DNA of 49,923 bases from Bacilli bacterium. Lineage in GTDB: Bacteria > Bacillota_I > Bacilli_A > ML615J-28 > CAG-698. The notes beneath the pieces were generated by a model. It worked only from the letters and a program-made list of their open reading frames with translations, did not search any database and was not told the DNA's origin. Each line of letters opens with the position of its first letter. The stretch's first letter is position 1. Both the position numbers and the translations under genes were made by a program. The DNA lies in contig JAFSVH010000116.1 of assembly GCA_017450215.1 (NCBI GenBank), forward strand, positions 1 to 49,923, read 5' to 3'. Shown in pieces: positions 36,265 through 45,972 of the stretch.

Positions 36265-36740
36265 TAATATTTCTCCTTTAAATCTTTAAATTTAACAGCT
36301 TTCTTTAATTCTTCCTTATCTATTTTTATGTTTTCATCGAATTCAAAAACTACATAAGATTTATCAAGTCCATCTCTAGGTCTAGCTACACTACCTGGAT
36401 TTATAAATAATATATCATCAATTATTTCTACATCTCTTCTGTGTGTATGACCTGTTAAGACAATATCTGCATTCATCTCTTTTGCTTTATATAATAATGA
36501 TAAACCATAATATAAATGACCATGAGTCATGAAAAATTGATATTTCCCTATTTTTAATGATAAATCACGATTCATTATATGAAAATCGCAATTACCTTTC
36601 ACACTAACAAAAGGATAAATTGCTTCACTTACATCACAGCTATCTCCACAATGTAAATAATAATCTGCTTTTTCTTTTTTCTCTATTTCTTTTAAATAAT
36701 CAGTTCTTCCATGACTATCACTAGCTATCACAATTTTCAT
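36264..36740 (-). CDS. YfcE/MJ0936-family metallophosphoesterase
   Basis: A 158-residue calcineurin-like phosphoesterase. Metal ligands are visible in IVIASDSHGR (D-x-H), YYLHCGDSCD (GD), VKGNCD (GNCD, where GNHD is usual for larger members), MTHGHLY and LTGHTHRRDVE (GHTH). The family hydrolyses phosphodiesters with Mn/Ni. First gene of the three-gene unit with the YtxK-like gene and possibly ackA. Confidence 0.93.
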   Translation of the reverse strand: MKIVIASDSHGRTDYLKEIEKKEKADYYLHCGDSCDVSEAIYPFVSVKGNCDFHIMNRDLSLKIGKYQFFMTHGHLYYGLSLLYKAKEMNADIVLTGHTHRRDVEIIDDILFINPGSVARPRDGLDKSYVVFEFDENIKIDKEELKKAVKFKDLKEKY

Positions 36741-36800
36741 TATTTATACCTATCAAATAAATACTATATCAAGAATACCATAATATATGTTTATTTTCAA

Positions 36801-36859
36801 TTTATAATAAATATCTATTTATAATAAATTTTTATAATAAATAACTATTTAAAATAAAT
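36801..36859. repeat. Four TTTATAATAAAT direct repeats between divergent genes
   Basis: TTTATAATAAAT at 36801, 36818 and 36831, and TTTAAAATAAAT at 36848, spaced 17, 13 and 17 bp. They lie between the divergent phosphoesterase and yidD genes. They may be a regulatory array or simple AT-rich drift. Confidence 0.45.
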
Positions 36860-36937
36860 AGATGTTTATTGTTATTATTTTAAATTGCATTTTATATCTT
36901 AATAATCTATACTTTAATAAAGGGTAAAGTGAGAATT

Positions 36938-37192
36938 ATGAATACATTAATGATTAAATTAATCAATTTCTATAAAAAAAGGATTAGTCCAAACACTAAT
37001 CCTCATTGTAGGTATTCACCTACATGTTCAACTTATGGTTTACATTGCTTTTATAAATTTCCATTTTTAAAAGCATTAATTCTCACAATTTTTAGATTGT
37101 TAAGATGTAATCCACTATTTAAAGGTGGATATGATCCTGTTCCTAATTCAAGAATTGATAAAAACAATAATAAATTATTATTTTTTAAATAA
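36938..37192 (+). CDS. yidD: Membrane protein insertion efficiency factor YidD
   Basis: A small protein of about 84 residues with the complete YidD signature: LINFYKKRISPN, CRYSPTCSTYGL with conserved Cys residues, and RLLRCNPLFKGGYDPVP. The family helps YidC-mediated insertion at the inner membrane. The start could be the ATG at 36938 or a GTG at 36929, which is closer to AAAGGG (36919-36924). Its last 15 bp overlap tail-to-tail with the minus-strand gene at 37178. In many bacteria it follows rnpA; here it is isolated. Confidence 0.92.
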   Translation: MNTLMIKLINFYKKRISPNTNPHCRYSPTCSTYGLHCFYKFPFLKALILTIFRLLRCNPLFKGGYDPVPNSRIDKNNNKLLFFK

Positions 37193-38512
37193 TTTTATAA
37201 TTAAATTAATAATTTTATCTACTGGCCATTTTATTATTTTATATAAGAATGAGCCGGTTTTTTTAAGGAAATTCCAACTCTTACCAAAGAAGCCTACTCC
37301 ATTTTCATTATCTTGTATTATCACATCATCATTGCTTGCTTCAACTGCGTTAATTAAAAATTCAATTAATGAATATGATTCATCTTCATATGTAGCTTTT
37401 AATACGTATTTATAACTACCAACTTCATTATAGCATTCACTATATTCATCTTCTTCTACACTTAATACGAAATTATCATTTTTTGCAAGTTTTCTTGCTC
37501 TTATTATCTTTTCAGCATCTTCAAGACTGAATCTCACATTTTGAGTTACTGTGACTTCAGTTGATGATAGATAAAAAGCAGGTGGATTATTATTATATAC
37601 TTCAATATAGCAATTTACAATTGTAGCATTATTTTCACTATCCTTTGCTCTAACTCTAAATAAATATAAACCTACTTTATTACAATTAGCACTATATTCA
37701 TTACTCATTACTTCTATATCTATCATTTGATTATCTTCTTCATCCATCGCTTCAATCTTGAAATAATCTTCAATCAAAGCACTATCACTAAGTGGGGTAG
37801 TTGTCGCTTGAAGTCTCAAATAAGTTCTTATTGCTTCAACCTTTGGTCCAATATCATCAATAACCTCAATTTCTAAGTTTACTATAGTTTCATTACCACT
37901 TGTATCACTAATCACTACATTATAATGATTTAAGCCAAAACTTGATGTTAAATCGATATCTGTGTCTTCAAATTCTTTAGTGAGAACATAATCATGATTA
38001 TCCGTTGCAACAATTCCATTAATAATCATTAGATAAGTATTTTCATTAATTTCCTTTCTTTTAAAAGCATAAACTAATTTACTATTTTGATTATCAATAG
38101 TAGGTGGAGTTGAATCTACCACATTTACCTTTAATAGAAAATCACCATAATTACCATAAGCATCATAACATCTAAACTTAATGTTATATAAGCCTAATCT
38201 ACGTGATGCCCCATTTGGTTGATTTAAAACATTATCATAATAATCTTTAGCATCATACACATTAATTCTACTTACATCTAATTCTAAACCACTATTATCA
38301 ATTGCTGTTAACTCTAATCTGTCAATTAAAGCTGCAATTGATGATGGATTATCACAATTAGTTTCAATTGTATAAATATAATTAGAATTATAACCCATAT
38401 CACTTGTTGCACTTACAATGAATGATAATAGAGTACAAGACAAAACAACAAAACACATAAAACTAAATCCATATACAAATATATGTATACATACTTTTCT
38501 CAATTTTAACAT
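37178..38512 (-). CDS. Exported Ig-repeat protein with amphipathic C-terminus
   Basis: A 444-residue protein. Residues 10-36 form an uncleaved or cleaved signal helix. Three or more Ig-like HYR/DUF5011-type repeats follow, each with VVDSTPPTI, IDDIGPKV or YNNNPPAF joints and a G-Y/F strand (VGLYLFRVRAKD, VGSYKYVLKAT). The C-terminal 35 residues are cationic and amphipathic (FLKKTGSFLYKIIKWPVDKI), possibly membrane-binding. RBS AAAAGGAGGT. Function unknown; likely a cell-surface structural protein. Confidence 0.82.
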   Translation of the reverse strand: MLKLRKVCIHIFVYGFSFMCFVVLSCTLLSFIVSATSDMGYNSNYIYTIETNCDNPSSIAALIDRLELTAIDNSGLELDVSRINVYDAKDYYDNVLNQPNGASRRLGLYNIKFRCYDAYGNYGDFLLKVNVVDSTPPTIDNQNSKLVYAFKRKEINENTYLMIINGIVATDNHDYVLTKEFEDTDIDLTSSFGLNHYNVVISDTSGNETIVNLEIEVIDDIGPKVEAIRTYLRLQATTTPLSDSALIEDYFKIEAMDEEDNQMIDIEVMSNEYSANCNKVGLYLFRVRAKDSENNATIVNCYIEVYNNNPPAFYLSSTEVTVTQNVRFSLEDAEKIIRARKLAKNDNFVLSVEEDEYSECYNEVGSYKYVLKATYEDESYSLIEFLINAVEASNDDVIIQDNENGVGFFGKSWNFLKKTGSFLYKIIKWPVDKIINLIIKLFKK

Positions 38513-38587
38513 TATTACCTCCTTTTCAAATCTTTATTAATATTTAACAATTCATCTTAATTTTTACTTCTTTATTATTGATTTTTT

Positions 38588-38616
38588 TTGATAATGCAAA
38601 AAATAAGTTGTATAAT
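38588..38616 (+). promoter_or_regulatory. Promoter of pepT and its small upstream ORF
   Basis: TTGATA (38588-38593), 17-bp spacer, TATAAT (38611-38616) on plus. Predicted start near 38623 puts the AAAGGTGAT RBS of the small ORF at the very 5' end of the mRNA. Confidence 0.7.
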
Positions 38617-38640
38617 ATTATAAAGGTGATAAATATTTAA

Positions 38641-38727
38641 ATGAGATTTCAGATGGAAAACCAAAAAAGATTTAAAAAAAAGATTATAAAGAATCACCAA
38701 AAGAATCAAATAATATATAGGGGATAA
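38641..38727 (+). CDS. Possible 28-residue basic upstream peptide of pepT
   Basis: ATG at 38641 with AAGGTGAT 10 nt upstream and stop TAA (38725-38727) 2 bp before the pepT ATG. The peptide is very basic (MRFQMENQKRFKKKIIKNHQ then KNQIIYRG). The pepT RBS (AGGGG) lies in its last codons, so its translation could couple to or tune pepT. It could equally be chance in AT-rich DNA. Confidence 0.4.
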   Translation: MRFQMENQKRFKKKIIKNHQKNQIIYRG

Positions 38728-38729
38728 AA

Positions 38730-39929
38730 ATGATAATAGATAGATTTTTAAAATATGTTAGCTTTGACACAACATCAGATCCTAATTCAGGAAAACATCC
38801 ATCAACTGATAAACAGTTTGATTTATTAGATGAATTAGAAAAAGATATGAAGGAAATTGGCCTTACTAATATAAAGAAAGATGATAAATGTTATATATAT
38901 GGAATATTAAAAGCAAACGATAATAGGAAAAAATCAGTTGGCTTTATTTCGCATATTGATACATCATGTGATGCTTGTGGAAAAAATATAAAGCCAAACA
39001 TAATAAATAATTATGATGGTAGCGATATTTTATTAAATCCAAATCTTAAAATGAAGGTAGAAGAATTTCCAATCCTTTCTTCTTTTAAAGGTAGAACCCT
39101 AATCACAACAGATGGCACAACTTTACTTGGTGGTGATGATAAAGCAGGGGTTGCAGAAATTCTTGAAGCAGTAGACTATATTAATAAGAAAGGAATTCCT
39201 CATGGAGATATTTATGTAGGTTTTACTCCAGATGAAGAGATAGGTGAAGGAACATTATTCTTTGATTTAGCTTATTTTAAACCTGATTATTGCTATACAG
39301 TAGATGGTGGAATTGAAGGTGAAATAACATACGAAAACTTCAATGCAGCATCTGCTCTTGTTACTATTAATGGCTTTAATATCCATCCAGGACATGCAAA
39401 AGGACATATGAAGAATAGTATAACAATTGCTAATGAATTCGACTCTTTATTACCAAAATTTAAACGTCCTGAATATACAGAAAATTATGAAGGCTTCAAT
39501 CATTTAAACAATATTGAAGGAAACGTAGAAAAGACAAAAATGCACTATATAATTAGAAATCACGATAAAACATTATTTGAAAAGCAAAAGCAAGAATTCA
39601 TAAATGCTAGAAATATTATTAATAATAAATATGGTGAAAATACTTGTGTTATCGAAATAAAGGATAGTTATTATAATATGTATGACATCTTAAAGAATAA
39701 AAAAGATATTATAGAACTAGCAATATCATCAATTAAAGAAGCAGGACTAACACCTTCAATTACTCCAATTCGAGGTGGAACAGATGGAGCAACACTTACT
39801 TATAAAGGTCTTCCATGTCCAAATCTTGGCACAAGTGATTTCAATTGCCATGGAAAATATGAATTTGTTACTGTTGAGGGGATGAACAAGGTAATAGAAA
39901 TAATAATTAACATTGTGAAAAAAGCATAA
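38730..39929 (+). CDS. pepT: Peptidase T (tripeptide aminopeptidase)
   Basis: A 399-residue M20B metallopeptidase releasing N-terminal residues from tripeptides. Zinc ligands and catalytic residues are in GFISHIDTS (H, D), LLGGDDKAGVAEI (D), FTPDEEIGEGT (catalytic E, then ligand E), TVDGG (D) and LGTSDFNCHGKYEF (H). Length matches the family. Cytoplasmic. RBS AGGGG before ATG at 38730. Confidence 0.96.
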   Translation: MIIDRFLKYVSFDTTSDPNSGKHPSTDKQFDLLDELEKDMKEIGLTNIKKDDKCYIYGILKANDNRKKSVGFISHIDTSCDACGKNIKPNIINNYDGSDILLNPNLKMKVEEFPILSSFKGRTLITTDGTTLLGGDDKAGVAEILEAVDYINKKGIPHGDIYVGFTPDEEIGEGTLFFDLAYFKPDYCYTVDGGIEGEITYENFNAASALVTINGFNIHPGHAKGHMKNSITIANEFDSLLPKFKRPEYTENYEGFNHLNNIEGNVEKTKMHYIIRNHDKTLFEKQKQEFINARNIINNKYGENTCVIEIKDSYYNMYDILKNKKDIIELAISSIKEAGLTPSITPIRGGTDGATLTYKGLPCPNLGTSDFNCHGKYEFVTVEGMNKVIEIIINIVKKA

Positions 39930-39950
39930 AAAGAAGTTTTCATAAATATA

Positions 39951-39991
39951 GGGTCTATAAAGATTTTATAATCAAATCTTTATAGACCCTT
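39951..39991. terminator. Bidirectional terminator, pepT / giant surface protein
   Basis: Perfect 17-bp inverted repeat AGGGTCTATAAAGATTT (39951-39967) with 39975-39991 and a 7-nt loop, between convergent genes ending at 39929 and 40032. Confidence 0.9.
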
Positions 39992-40031
39992 TGTTTATAC
40001 CTATCAATACAATGATTGATAAATATTATAA

Positions 40032-43000
40032 CTATTCAGTTTTAACAGGGCATGCACTCATTATTGCGGCTACTGCATCAGGTTTACCGAAGTCATAGCT
40101 TTGAGTTCCAAGCCATGTATCAGAATGTTTACATTCATTAAAGAATGCATATAAGTTAGCAAGATATAAGCCTTTAACACTTTCTGCAACCATATTATCT
40201 GGATCCATTTCTGGTTTTTCAATTAATTCAGCAATAGCTTTATATAACCACTTCCACTTTTCAGTCATTTCTTTATTTTCAAGCATAGCAACCATATAAG
40301 CTGATTCTAAATAATCTGTATCAAGTTTATCCTTTGTTAATTGCTTTCCATTTAATGTTGCATAATTAGCAGCACTGAAATCAATCATATAAGCATCACC
40401 AACTTCACCAGCTGATGCATATAAATATTCAATCAGTGATGTGGCATAACCTTCCTCTAAATCTTCAACTGAATAATATAACTTAGTATCAGATGTTAAG
40501 CCTTCTCCACTAATTGGAGATGCTGTTAAAGCATTTCCATCAACAACATATAAATTATTATTGAATGTAGCAACTTGACTTTCTCCTGCAGGAATATATG
40601 TAATCTTTGTTACATTTTCAAAATTACTATATGTAACAGTGAAATCACCATCACCTACTCTTGCTTCAAAATATCCAGAAATGTCAATTGGATTACCAGT
40701 GAATTTACAATGTGTAAATGAAACAGATGCATTAGTTCTAATTCTAAATAGTGTAGCTGCAGCATTAGTAACAGCACCACAAGTAGCACCATTTACAAAT
40801 GTATCAGTAACACTGATTAGGCTAACACCTTTTGTTATCCACATAATGAATTGACCAACTGTATCAATTGAACAATCTTCAATTATAATTTCTGCTTCAT
40901 TTCCATTTTGAATCTTTAATAATGTATTTGTAGCAGTAAAGATTGAACCTTTTGCATAAAAGCCAGTGAAATTAGCTGTAGCTTGGAATGTAACACCAGC
41001 AACGCCAGCACCACCACCAACTCCTTGAACTTTAACACCGATAAAACCAATATTACCAGATAATTGTTGAAGATCTTTTGCAAATGTAATTACTGCTTCA
41101 CTTCCTCTACTTGTACTAGTTCCACTGAATGTGGCATTTGGTCCAACAAATGTAACATTAGCAGGTACTTGTACACTTGCATTATAATCACCAGCAAATA
41201 AATAAATTACATCGTTTGCTTTTGCTTTTTGAAGTGCAGCATCAAGTGTTGTGAAAATAGAAATACCAGCTTCAAAATATACACCATTAATCTTGAAGAA
41301 GCCTTCACTTGCATCACTCTTAACATATAATGTTGGATTGTATTCACTAACAATACTAACTTCATTTTGTGAAAGGGTAACCTCTGTTGCTAAAGCCCAA
41401 TGAGCTTTTAGATTATAATTCTTAGCTTCATTAATTTGTAATACTCTAGTATCACCGTCATACCAACCAGCAAATGCATAGCCTTCTTTCTTTAAGCCTT
41501 CAAGCAGTAAAGCATTAGGAATTAGAGATGTACTTTCTTGATAACTAGTTCCACTAATTGTATCATGTGAACCACCATCAAAATCATAACTAATTGTATA
41601 AATCAAATTCCACTTAGCCTTTAAATTGAAATTAGCAGGTACTAATGTTTCACTTACTACAAATTCATTATCACCATCATACCATCCACCAAAATCATAT
41701 CCTGCTTTTGTTGGAGTTGGTAATTTACCATCTAATTCTATAGAATCAACGAACACAATTGATGCACATTCGCTTCCACCATCACTATCAAATGTAACAG
41801 TGAATGAATATTTCCATTTACCCTTCAAATCATAATTTCTCATTTCAGTTAATGATTCAACTAGGTTTTCTCCTTCATACCAACCAGCAAATTCATTACC
41901 TAATTTTGTTAATACTGGAAGTGTAAAGTTAATTACGTCATATACTTCATTTACTTCACCATTTAATGTAATTGTATAAACTTTTTCTTTAATGTATCCA
42001 TTATAACCACTCTCTAAAGCAAGAGTTGAATCATAACAATCAGCCCATGAAGAAGCTTGATTAGCAAAATTAGCATTTGAAATATCTTGAGCTAATACAT
42101 CAGCGAAGTAGTTATGATCCATGTTATAGATAATACCTTCACCAGGGTTATTAGCATATGACTTCTCAGTTCCTGTATAGGCACCTGTTAAGAACTTATT
42201 ATAATGAACTTGAACATCTAAAGTATTAGTTCCGAAATTAACATTTCTTGGTCTAATACATCTCCAACCATAGCCACTTGCTTGATCGAATGTATTATGA
42301 ATAATCTCTTCAAGTACATTACCTTCATATCCTGCAACCATACCTCTTGTATCAATTACAGTATCTTTGATATCTTTGAAGTAATTGTCTTTAATAACTA
42401 AGTGCATTGCACCAACACCAATAACCATGAATGCAGATTGTTGAGTATTTTCTAAATAGTTATTACTAAATTCGCATTCACCATATAAAGCACCTTCTAC
42501 TCTGAATACATCATATAATGAACCACCACCAATTATAGTATTACCTTTAACAGTTACACCATCAGCATAACCTAATCTAAACCATCTTGGAGCAGCAAAT
42601 GCATTAGAATAAATACCTTCAACAACTAAATTCTTAACTGTTGTATATACCCAATTTGAACCATCTACTTTGAATCCTCTAATGATTCCTTCACCACTAG
42701 ATAAGTTAGCAATATTATTCTTAACCGTTAAATTATTAACATCAGCAATAATTTCAATATAACTATTAGTAGTGAAACCAGCAATTACTACATCATCACT
42801 ACTTACTGAAATAGCACCATCAATAATAGCTTCATCCACACGTGTTGCATCTTTACCTATTTTTTCTGCATTAGGTCCAACAATTGTAACTTTCTTGTCG
42901 ATTGTTAGATTATCAGCATATGTACCTTTATTAACAATAATTGTATCACCATCATATGCAGCATCTAAAGCAGCTTTGATGCTTGCAAATTTAGTATTAT

Positions 43001-45761
43001 CAGTTGGATCAACATATAATGTTGTTGGAGTATGGTATACAGCATATAATGTAGCTTCTTCATTAGGAATGATGGTTACAAAATCACCTGTACCATCTTC
43101 TTTTGTATTCCATCCAACAAATACAACATCTTTCTTGTACCCCTTAATTGTGATTTTCTCACCTTTAACATATTTTTCTTCAAATTGTTCAGTTCCACTT
43201 GAATTTCTTACTTCATCATAAAGACTAGCAGAATCTAAGCCCCAATCATACATTGTAGCACCATACCAAGCTTTAGCTTGTGCCTTTGCTCTAATTCCTT
43301 TTAGTTCTTGAGAAATAATGTAAATACCAGTATCTTCAGGTGTTCCTTGAATACAAGCATATACATGACCTTCAAATGAAGTAGTAAGTTCGCATTGTGC
43401 TCTATAAACAATATCTAATAACCAATTCCACTTAGCTAAGAAATCAGCTTTGATTTTTCCGTTTTCACCTTTATCGCCAAGATTCAAAACAGCAAATAAT
43501 GGACTATATTCAGAAGCATATTTCCAATCATCAACTGCACTTGTTAAATAGCCAGAAATACCACTAATAGCTTCAACATCTTTTACAAATTCATTTACTG
43601 CTTCTTCTTGACTCATTTTATCATTATAGTCAAATTTAATAGTGACAATATCACCTTTAATAACTCTAGCAAATACTTTGTAATCTACACTTGATCCACT
43701 TGGAATTGATACTAATTTTTCTGTTAAATCAGCATCTTTATACCAACCAGTAAATGTATAGCCATCACTAGCAATAGCATCCTTTAGGAAGATATTAGGG
43801 CTTGACATACCATATTCAGTTGGATTTTCACTATCATTAGTAGCACCTTCAGGAATTACATATTCAATCTTATATGTCTTTTCAGTAAATTTTGCATATA
43901 ATGGTAAGCCATTTGTTGCAGTAGTTACTGCTTCTCCTTTGAATTCAGGATTAGCATACCAACCACCAAAATTATAACCAGCTACTTCTAAGACAGGTAA
44001 TTCATATGATGTACCATCAACATGAAGAACAAATGTATAATTATCAAGATTAGAGAAATCTACACCATAACCAGCTGTACCACCTTTTTCACCAGAAGCA
44101 CAAACATTCAACCAGTTATGAATATCACCTCTTTGTTGAGCTGAAGCAGCATCTAAAATACTTCCTGCATCAACTAAAGCTCTAACGCTATCAATATAAG
44201 TAACTAACCATGCCCATTTATCTTTATATTCATCGCTTGTTAAGAAATTACCAACATAAGCTTCACCTGATGCTGTATAAGTAACACCAAAGAAATTAGC
44301 CTTTGTTGTATTTCTTCCAGTAAATTCATTAAAATCAGCTAAGAATTCAGCACCAACTTCATCAATCAATTCACTTGATGGACCAGCATATAGAGTAACA
44401 TCTAACTTCTCACCCCATTTAGCTTTAATGTTTTCAGCACCAGCGAATTCATAAGCTAACATTCCATCTTCACCTAACCAACCTAAAAAGATATATCCTT
44501 CTTTAGTAGGAACTTCAATTTCATAAGCTAAAATAGCATGATCAAAATGAATATGATTATTACTATCTAAATATCCATCTGAGAATTTTCCACCATCAGC
44601 ATCGATTGTTAAATCGGTATCAATAGTAACCCATACAGCTTTTAACTTATAATCTTTATTTTCAGTAATAGAAACAACATCATTTCCTGCTTCATCAACC
44701 CAACCAACAAAGAAGAAACCAAACTTTTCAGCTTCTGGTAATTCAACTTCATTATAATTACTGAATTGAATAGTAGTAACTGGATCTCCACCATCTGAAT
44801 CAAATTCAATCGTATAAACTGGAAGAGGAGCAGCTTCTGTTAATTTTGATTCTAAAGCAATAGCATATAAATAATTAATTTCATTATATACATTTGCATA
44901 TAAAGAGAATAATACAACTTCATATGAAGCACCTACTTCAAAGCTAAATGCACTTGATGGAGCAACAATACTAACACCTACATTATTAGTTTGTCCACCT
45001 TTTAATGTTGCATTAACATAATTAGCAGAAGCACTAGTTACAGTAACTTCAAGTTTAACTTTCTTTCCAAGTTCAACATTAGCTAAATAAGAAACAAATC
45101 CTGCTTCATCAAGTTTAGAAGCTATAGCACTATAAGGAGTTCCTTCTTCTAATGCTTTAACAGTAGCAGCTGAACCAAATTGATTAGTATTATTATATTT
45201 ACTTAATACACCTTCAACATCAACATAATCTCCTACTTTTTGAGTGAATGCTGTCTTATCTTTATAAACTTGGATAAATCCAGTATTATCCCAAACATAG
45301 AATCCTTTATCATTAACAGCAACAACAGTACCATTAATTCTAACATTACTTCCTTCGCTAGCAGCTAATGCTTCAGCAATAGTACTTAATTTAGTTGGCT
45401 CAGGAGTATCAGGTTCCTTAGCAAGAACAACTAAATCAAACTTCTTTGTAGCTTCAGCTGTCTTATATTTCAAAGTAACAGTCAAACTAACATTAGTGTC
45501 GCTTTCACCCCTAGTAACTTTACCAGTATTAGAAATAGCATCATTATCACTTGACCAAGTGATAGTAGCTTCAACACCATCTAAACTAGGCAAGGTAACA
45601 TCCTTAGTAACAGATTTTGCACTGTCACCTTCAGCAAAAGTAATCGCAATTTGAGTGATAAACTCATTTGCTTTTTCTTCTTCATTTTCATTATCACAAG
45701 CTACTAACACAATAGCAAAAAGCATGATAAAGAAAAATAATAATAACTTTTTAAACTTCAT
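40032..45761 (-). CDS. Giant surface lipoprotein with beta-helix, Listeria-Bacteroides repeats and novel helical modules
   Basis: A 1909-residue lipoprotein (lipobox IVLVAC, Cys about residue 22). In order, with approximate positions: an atrophied Ig-like domain (35-115; ITWSSDNDAISNTGKV); an OB-fold-like domain (122-300; VRINGTVVAVNDKGFYVWD); Flg_new/Listeria-Bacteroides repeats (about 315-450 and 575-700; FGFFFVGWVDEAGN); helical module 1 (455-570; DKWAWLVTYI); helical module 2 (707-843; AKWNWLLDIV); beta-helix 1 (912-1237; FASIKAALDAAYDGDTIIV); three repeats (1257-1463); beta-helix 2 (1500-1735); helical module 3 at the C-terminus (TEKWKWLYKAI). RBS AAGGGAGAA. A likely carbohydrate- or host-binding protein. 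No catalytic domain recognised. Confidence 0.88.
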   Translation of the reverse strand: MKFKKLLLFFFIMLFAIVLVACDNENEEEKANEFITQIAITFAEGDSAKSVTKDVTLPSLDGVEATITWSSDNDAISNTGKVTRGESDTNVSLTVTLKYKTAEATKKFDLVVLAKEPDTPEPTKLSTIAEALAASEGSNVRINGTVVAVNDKGFYVWDNTGFIQVYKDKTAFTQKVGDYVDVEGVLSKYNNTNQFGSAATVKALEEGTPYSAIASKLDEAGFVSYLANVELGKKVKLEVTVTSASANYVNATLKGGQTNNVGVSIVAPSSAFSFEVGASYEVVLFSLYANVYNEINYLYAIALESKLTEAAPLPVYTIEFDSDGGDPVTTIQFSNYNEVELPEAEKFGFFFVGWVDEAGNDVVSITENKDYKLKAVWVTIDTDLTIDADGGKFSDGYLDSNNHIHFDHAILAYEIEVPTKEGYIFLGWLGEDGMLAYEFAGAENIKAKWGEKLDVTLYAGPSSELIDEVGAEFLADFNEFTGRNTTKANFFGVTYTASGEAYVGNFLTSDEYKDKWAWLVTYIDSVRALVDAGSILDAASAQQRGDIHNWLNVCASGEKGGTAGYGVDFSNLDNYTFVLHVDGTSYELPVLEVAGYNFGGWYANPEFKGEAVTTATNGLPLYAKFTEKTYKIEYVIPEGATNDSENPTEYGMSSPNIFLKDAIASDGYTFTGWYKDADLTEKLVSIPSGSSVDYKVFARVIKGDIVTIKFDYNDKMSQEEAVNEFVKDVEAISGISGYLTSAVDDWKYASEYSPLFAVLNLGDKGENGKIKADFLAKWNWLLDIVYRAQCELTTSFEGHVYACIQGTPEDTGIYIISQELKGIRAKAQAKAWYGATMYDWGLDSASLYDEVRNSSGTEQFEEKYVKGEKITIKGYKKDVVFVGWNTKEDGTGDFVTIIPNEEATLYAVYHTPTTLYVDPTDNTKFASIKAALDAAYDGDTIIVNKGTYADNLTIDKKVTIVGPNAEKIGKDATRVDEAIIDGAISVSSDDVVIAGFTTNSYIEIIADVNNLTVKNNIANLSSGEGIIRGFKVDGSNWVYTTVKNLVVEGIYSNAFAAPRWFRLGYADGVTVKGNTIIGGGSLYDVFRVEGALYGECEFSNNYLENTQQSAFMVIGVGAMHLVIKDNYFKDIKDTVIDTRGMVAGYEGNVLEEIIHNTFDQASGYGWRCIRPRNVNFGTNTLDVQVHYNKFLTGAYTGTEKSYANNPGEGIIYNMDHNYFADVLAQDISNANFANQASSWADCYDSTLALESGYNGYIKEKVYTITLNGEVNEVYDVINFTLPVLTKLGNEFAGWYEGENLVESLTEMRNYDLKGKWKYSFTVTFDSDGGSECASIVFVDSIELDGKLPTPTKAGYDFGGWYDGDNEFVVSETLVPANFNLKAKWNLIYTISYDFDGGSHDTISGTSYQESTSLIPNALLLEGLKKEGYAFAGWYDGDTRVLQINEAKNYNLKAHWALATEVTLSQNEVSIVSEYNPTLYVKSDASEGFFKINGVYFEAGISIFTTLDAALQKAKANDVIYLFAGDYNASVQVPANVTFVGPNATFSGTSTSRGSEAVITFAKDLQQLSGNIGFIGVKVQGVGGGAGVAGVTFQATANFTGFYAKGSIFTATNTLLKIQNGNEAEIIIEDCSIDTVGQFIMWITKGVSLISVTDTFVNGATCGAVTNAAATLFRIRTNASVSFTHCKFTGNPIDISGYFEARVGDGDFTVTYSNFENVTKITYIPAGESQVATFNNNLYVVDGNALTASPISGEGLTSDTKLYYSVEDLEEGYATSLIEYLYASAGEVGDAYMIDFSAANYATLNGKQLTKDKLDTDYLESAYMVAMLENKEMTEKWKWLYKAIAELIEKPEMDPDNMVAESVKGLYLANLYAFFNECKHSDTWLGTQSYDFGKPDAVAAIMSACPVKTE

Positions 45762-45859
45762 AATTCTCCCTTCTTATTAATATAATAATAAATAATAAAA
45801 ATTTTTGAAAAAATAATAGCCCATTAAAAATATATAAAAGTTTATTATTTTACAATTAC

Positions 45860-45888
45860 ATTATAGCAAATAAAAACAATATAATCAA
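45860..45888 (-). promoter_or_regulatory. Promoter of the giant surface lipoprotein
   Basis: TTGATT (45883-45888), 17-bp spacer, TATAAT (45860-45865) on the minus strand, giving an AT-rich leader of roughly 90 nt before the ATG at 45761. Confidence 0.65.
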
Positions 45889-45906
45889 TTACAACACTAA
45901 ACGAAA

Positions 45907-45945
45907 AAAATCCTAACTATCCAAAAATTGGATAGCCAGGATTTT
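45907..45945 (-). terminator. Terminator of the second giant surface-protein gene
   Basis: 18-bp stem (45907-45924 with 45928-45945). The two central mismatches in the plus-strand reading become G-U pairs in the minus-strand RNA, and TTTTTTT follows. It lies 28 bp past the TAA at 45973-45975, so the transcript includes the whole region after the in-frame TGA. Confidence 0.88.
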
Positions 45946-45972
45946 TATATTAATCTGTTTTATTTAACAGTT

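Noticed and set aside
42772..43221. 149-codon plus-strand ORF inside the giant surface lipoprotein
   Set aside because: Mirror of a repeat-rich coding region, with no RBS or family match.
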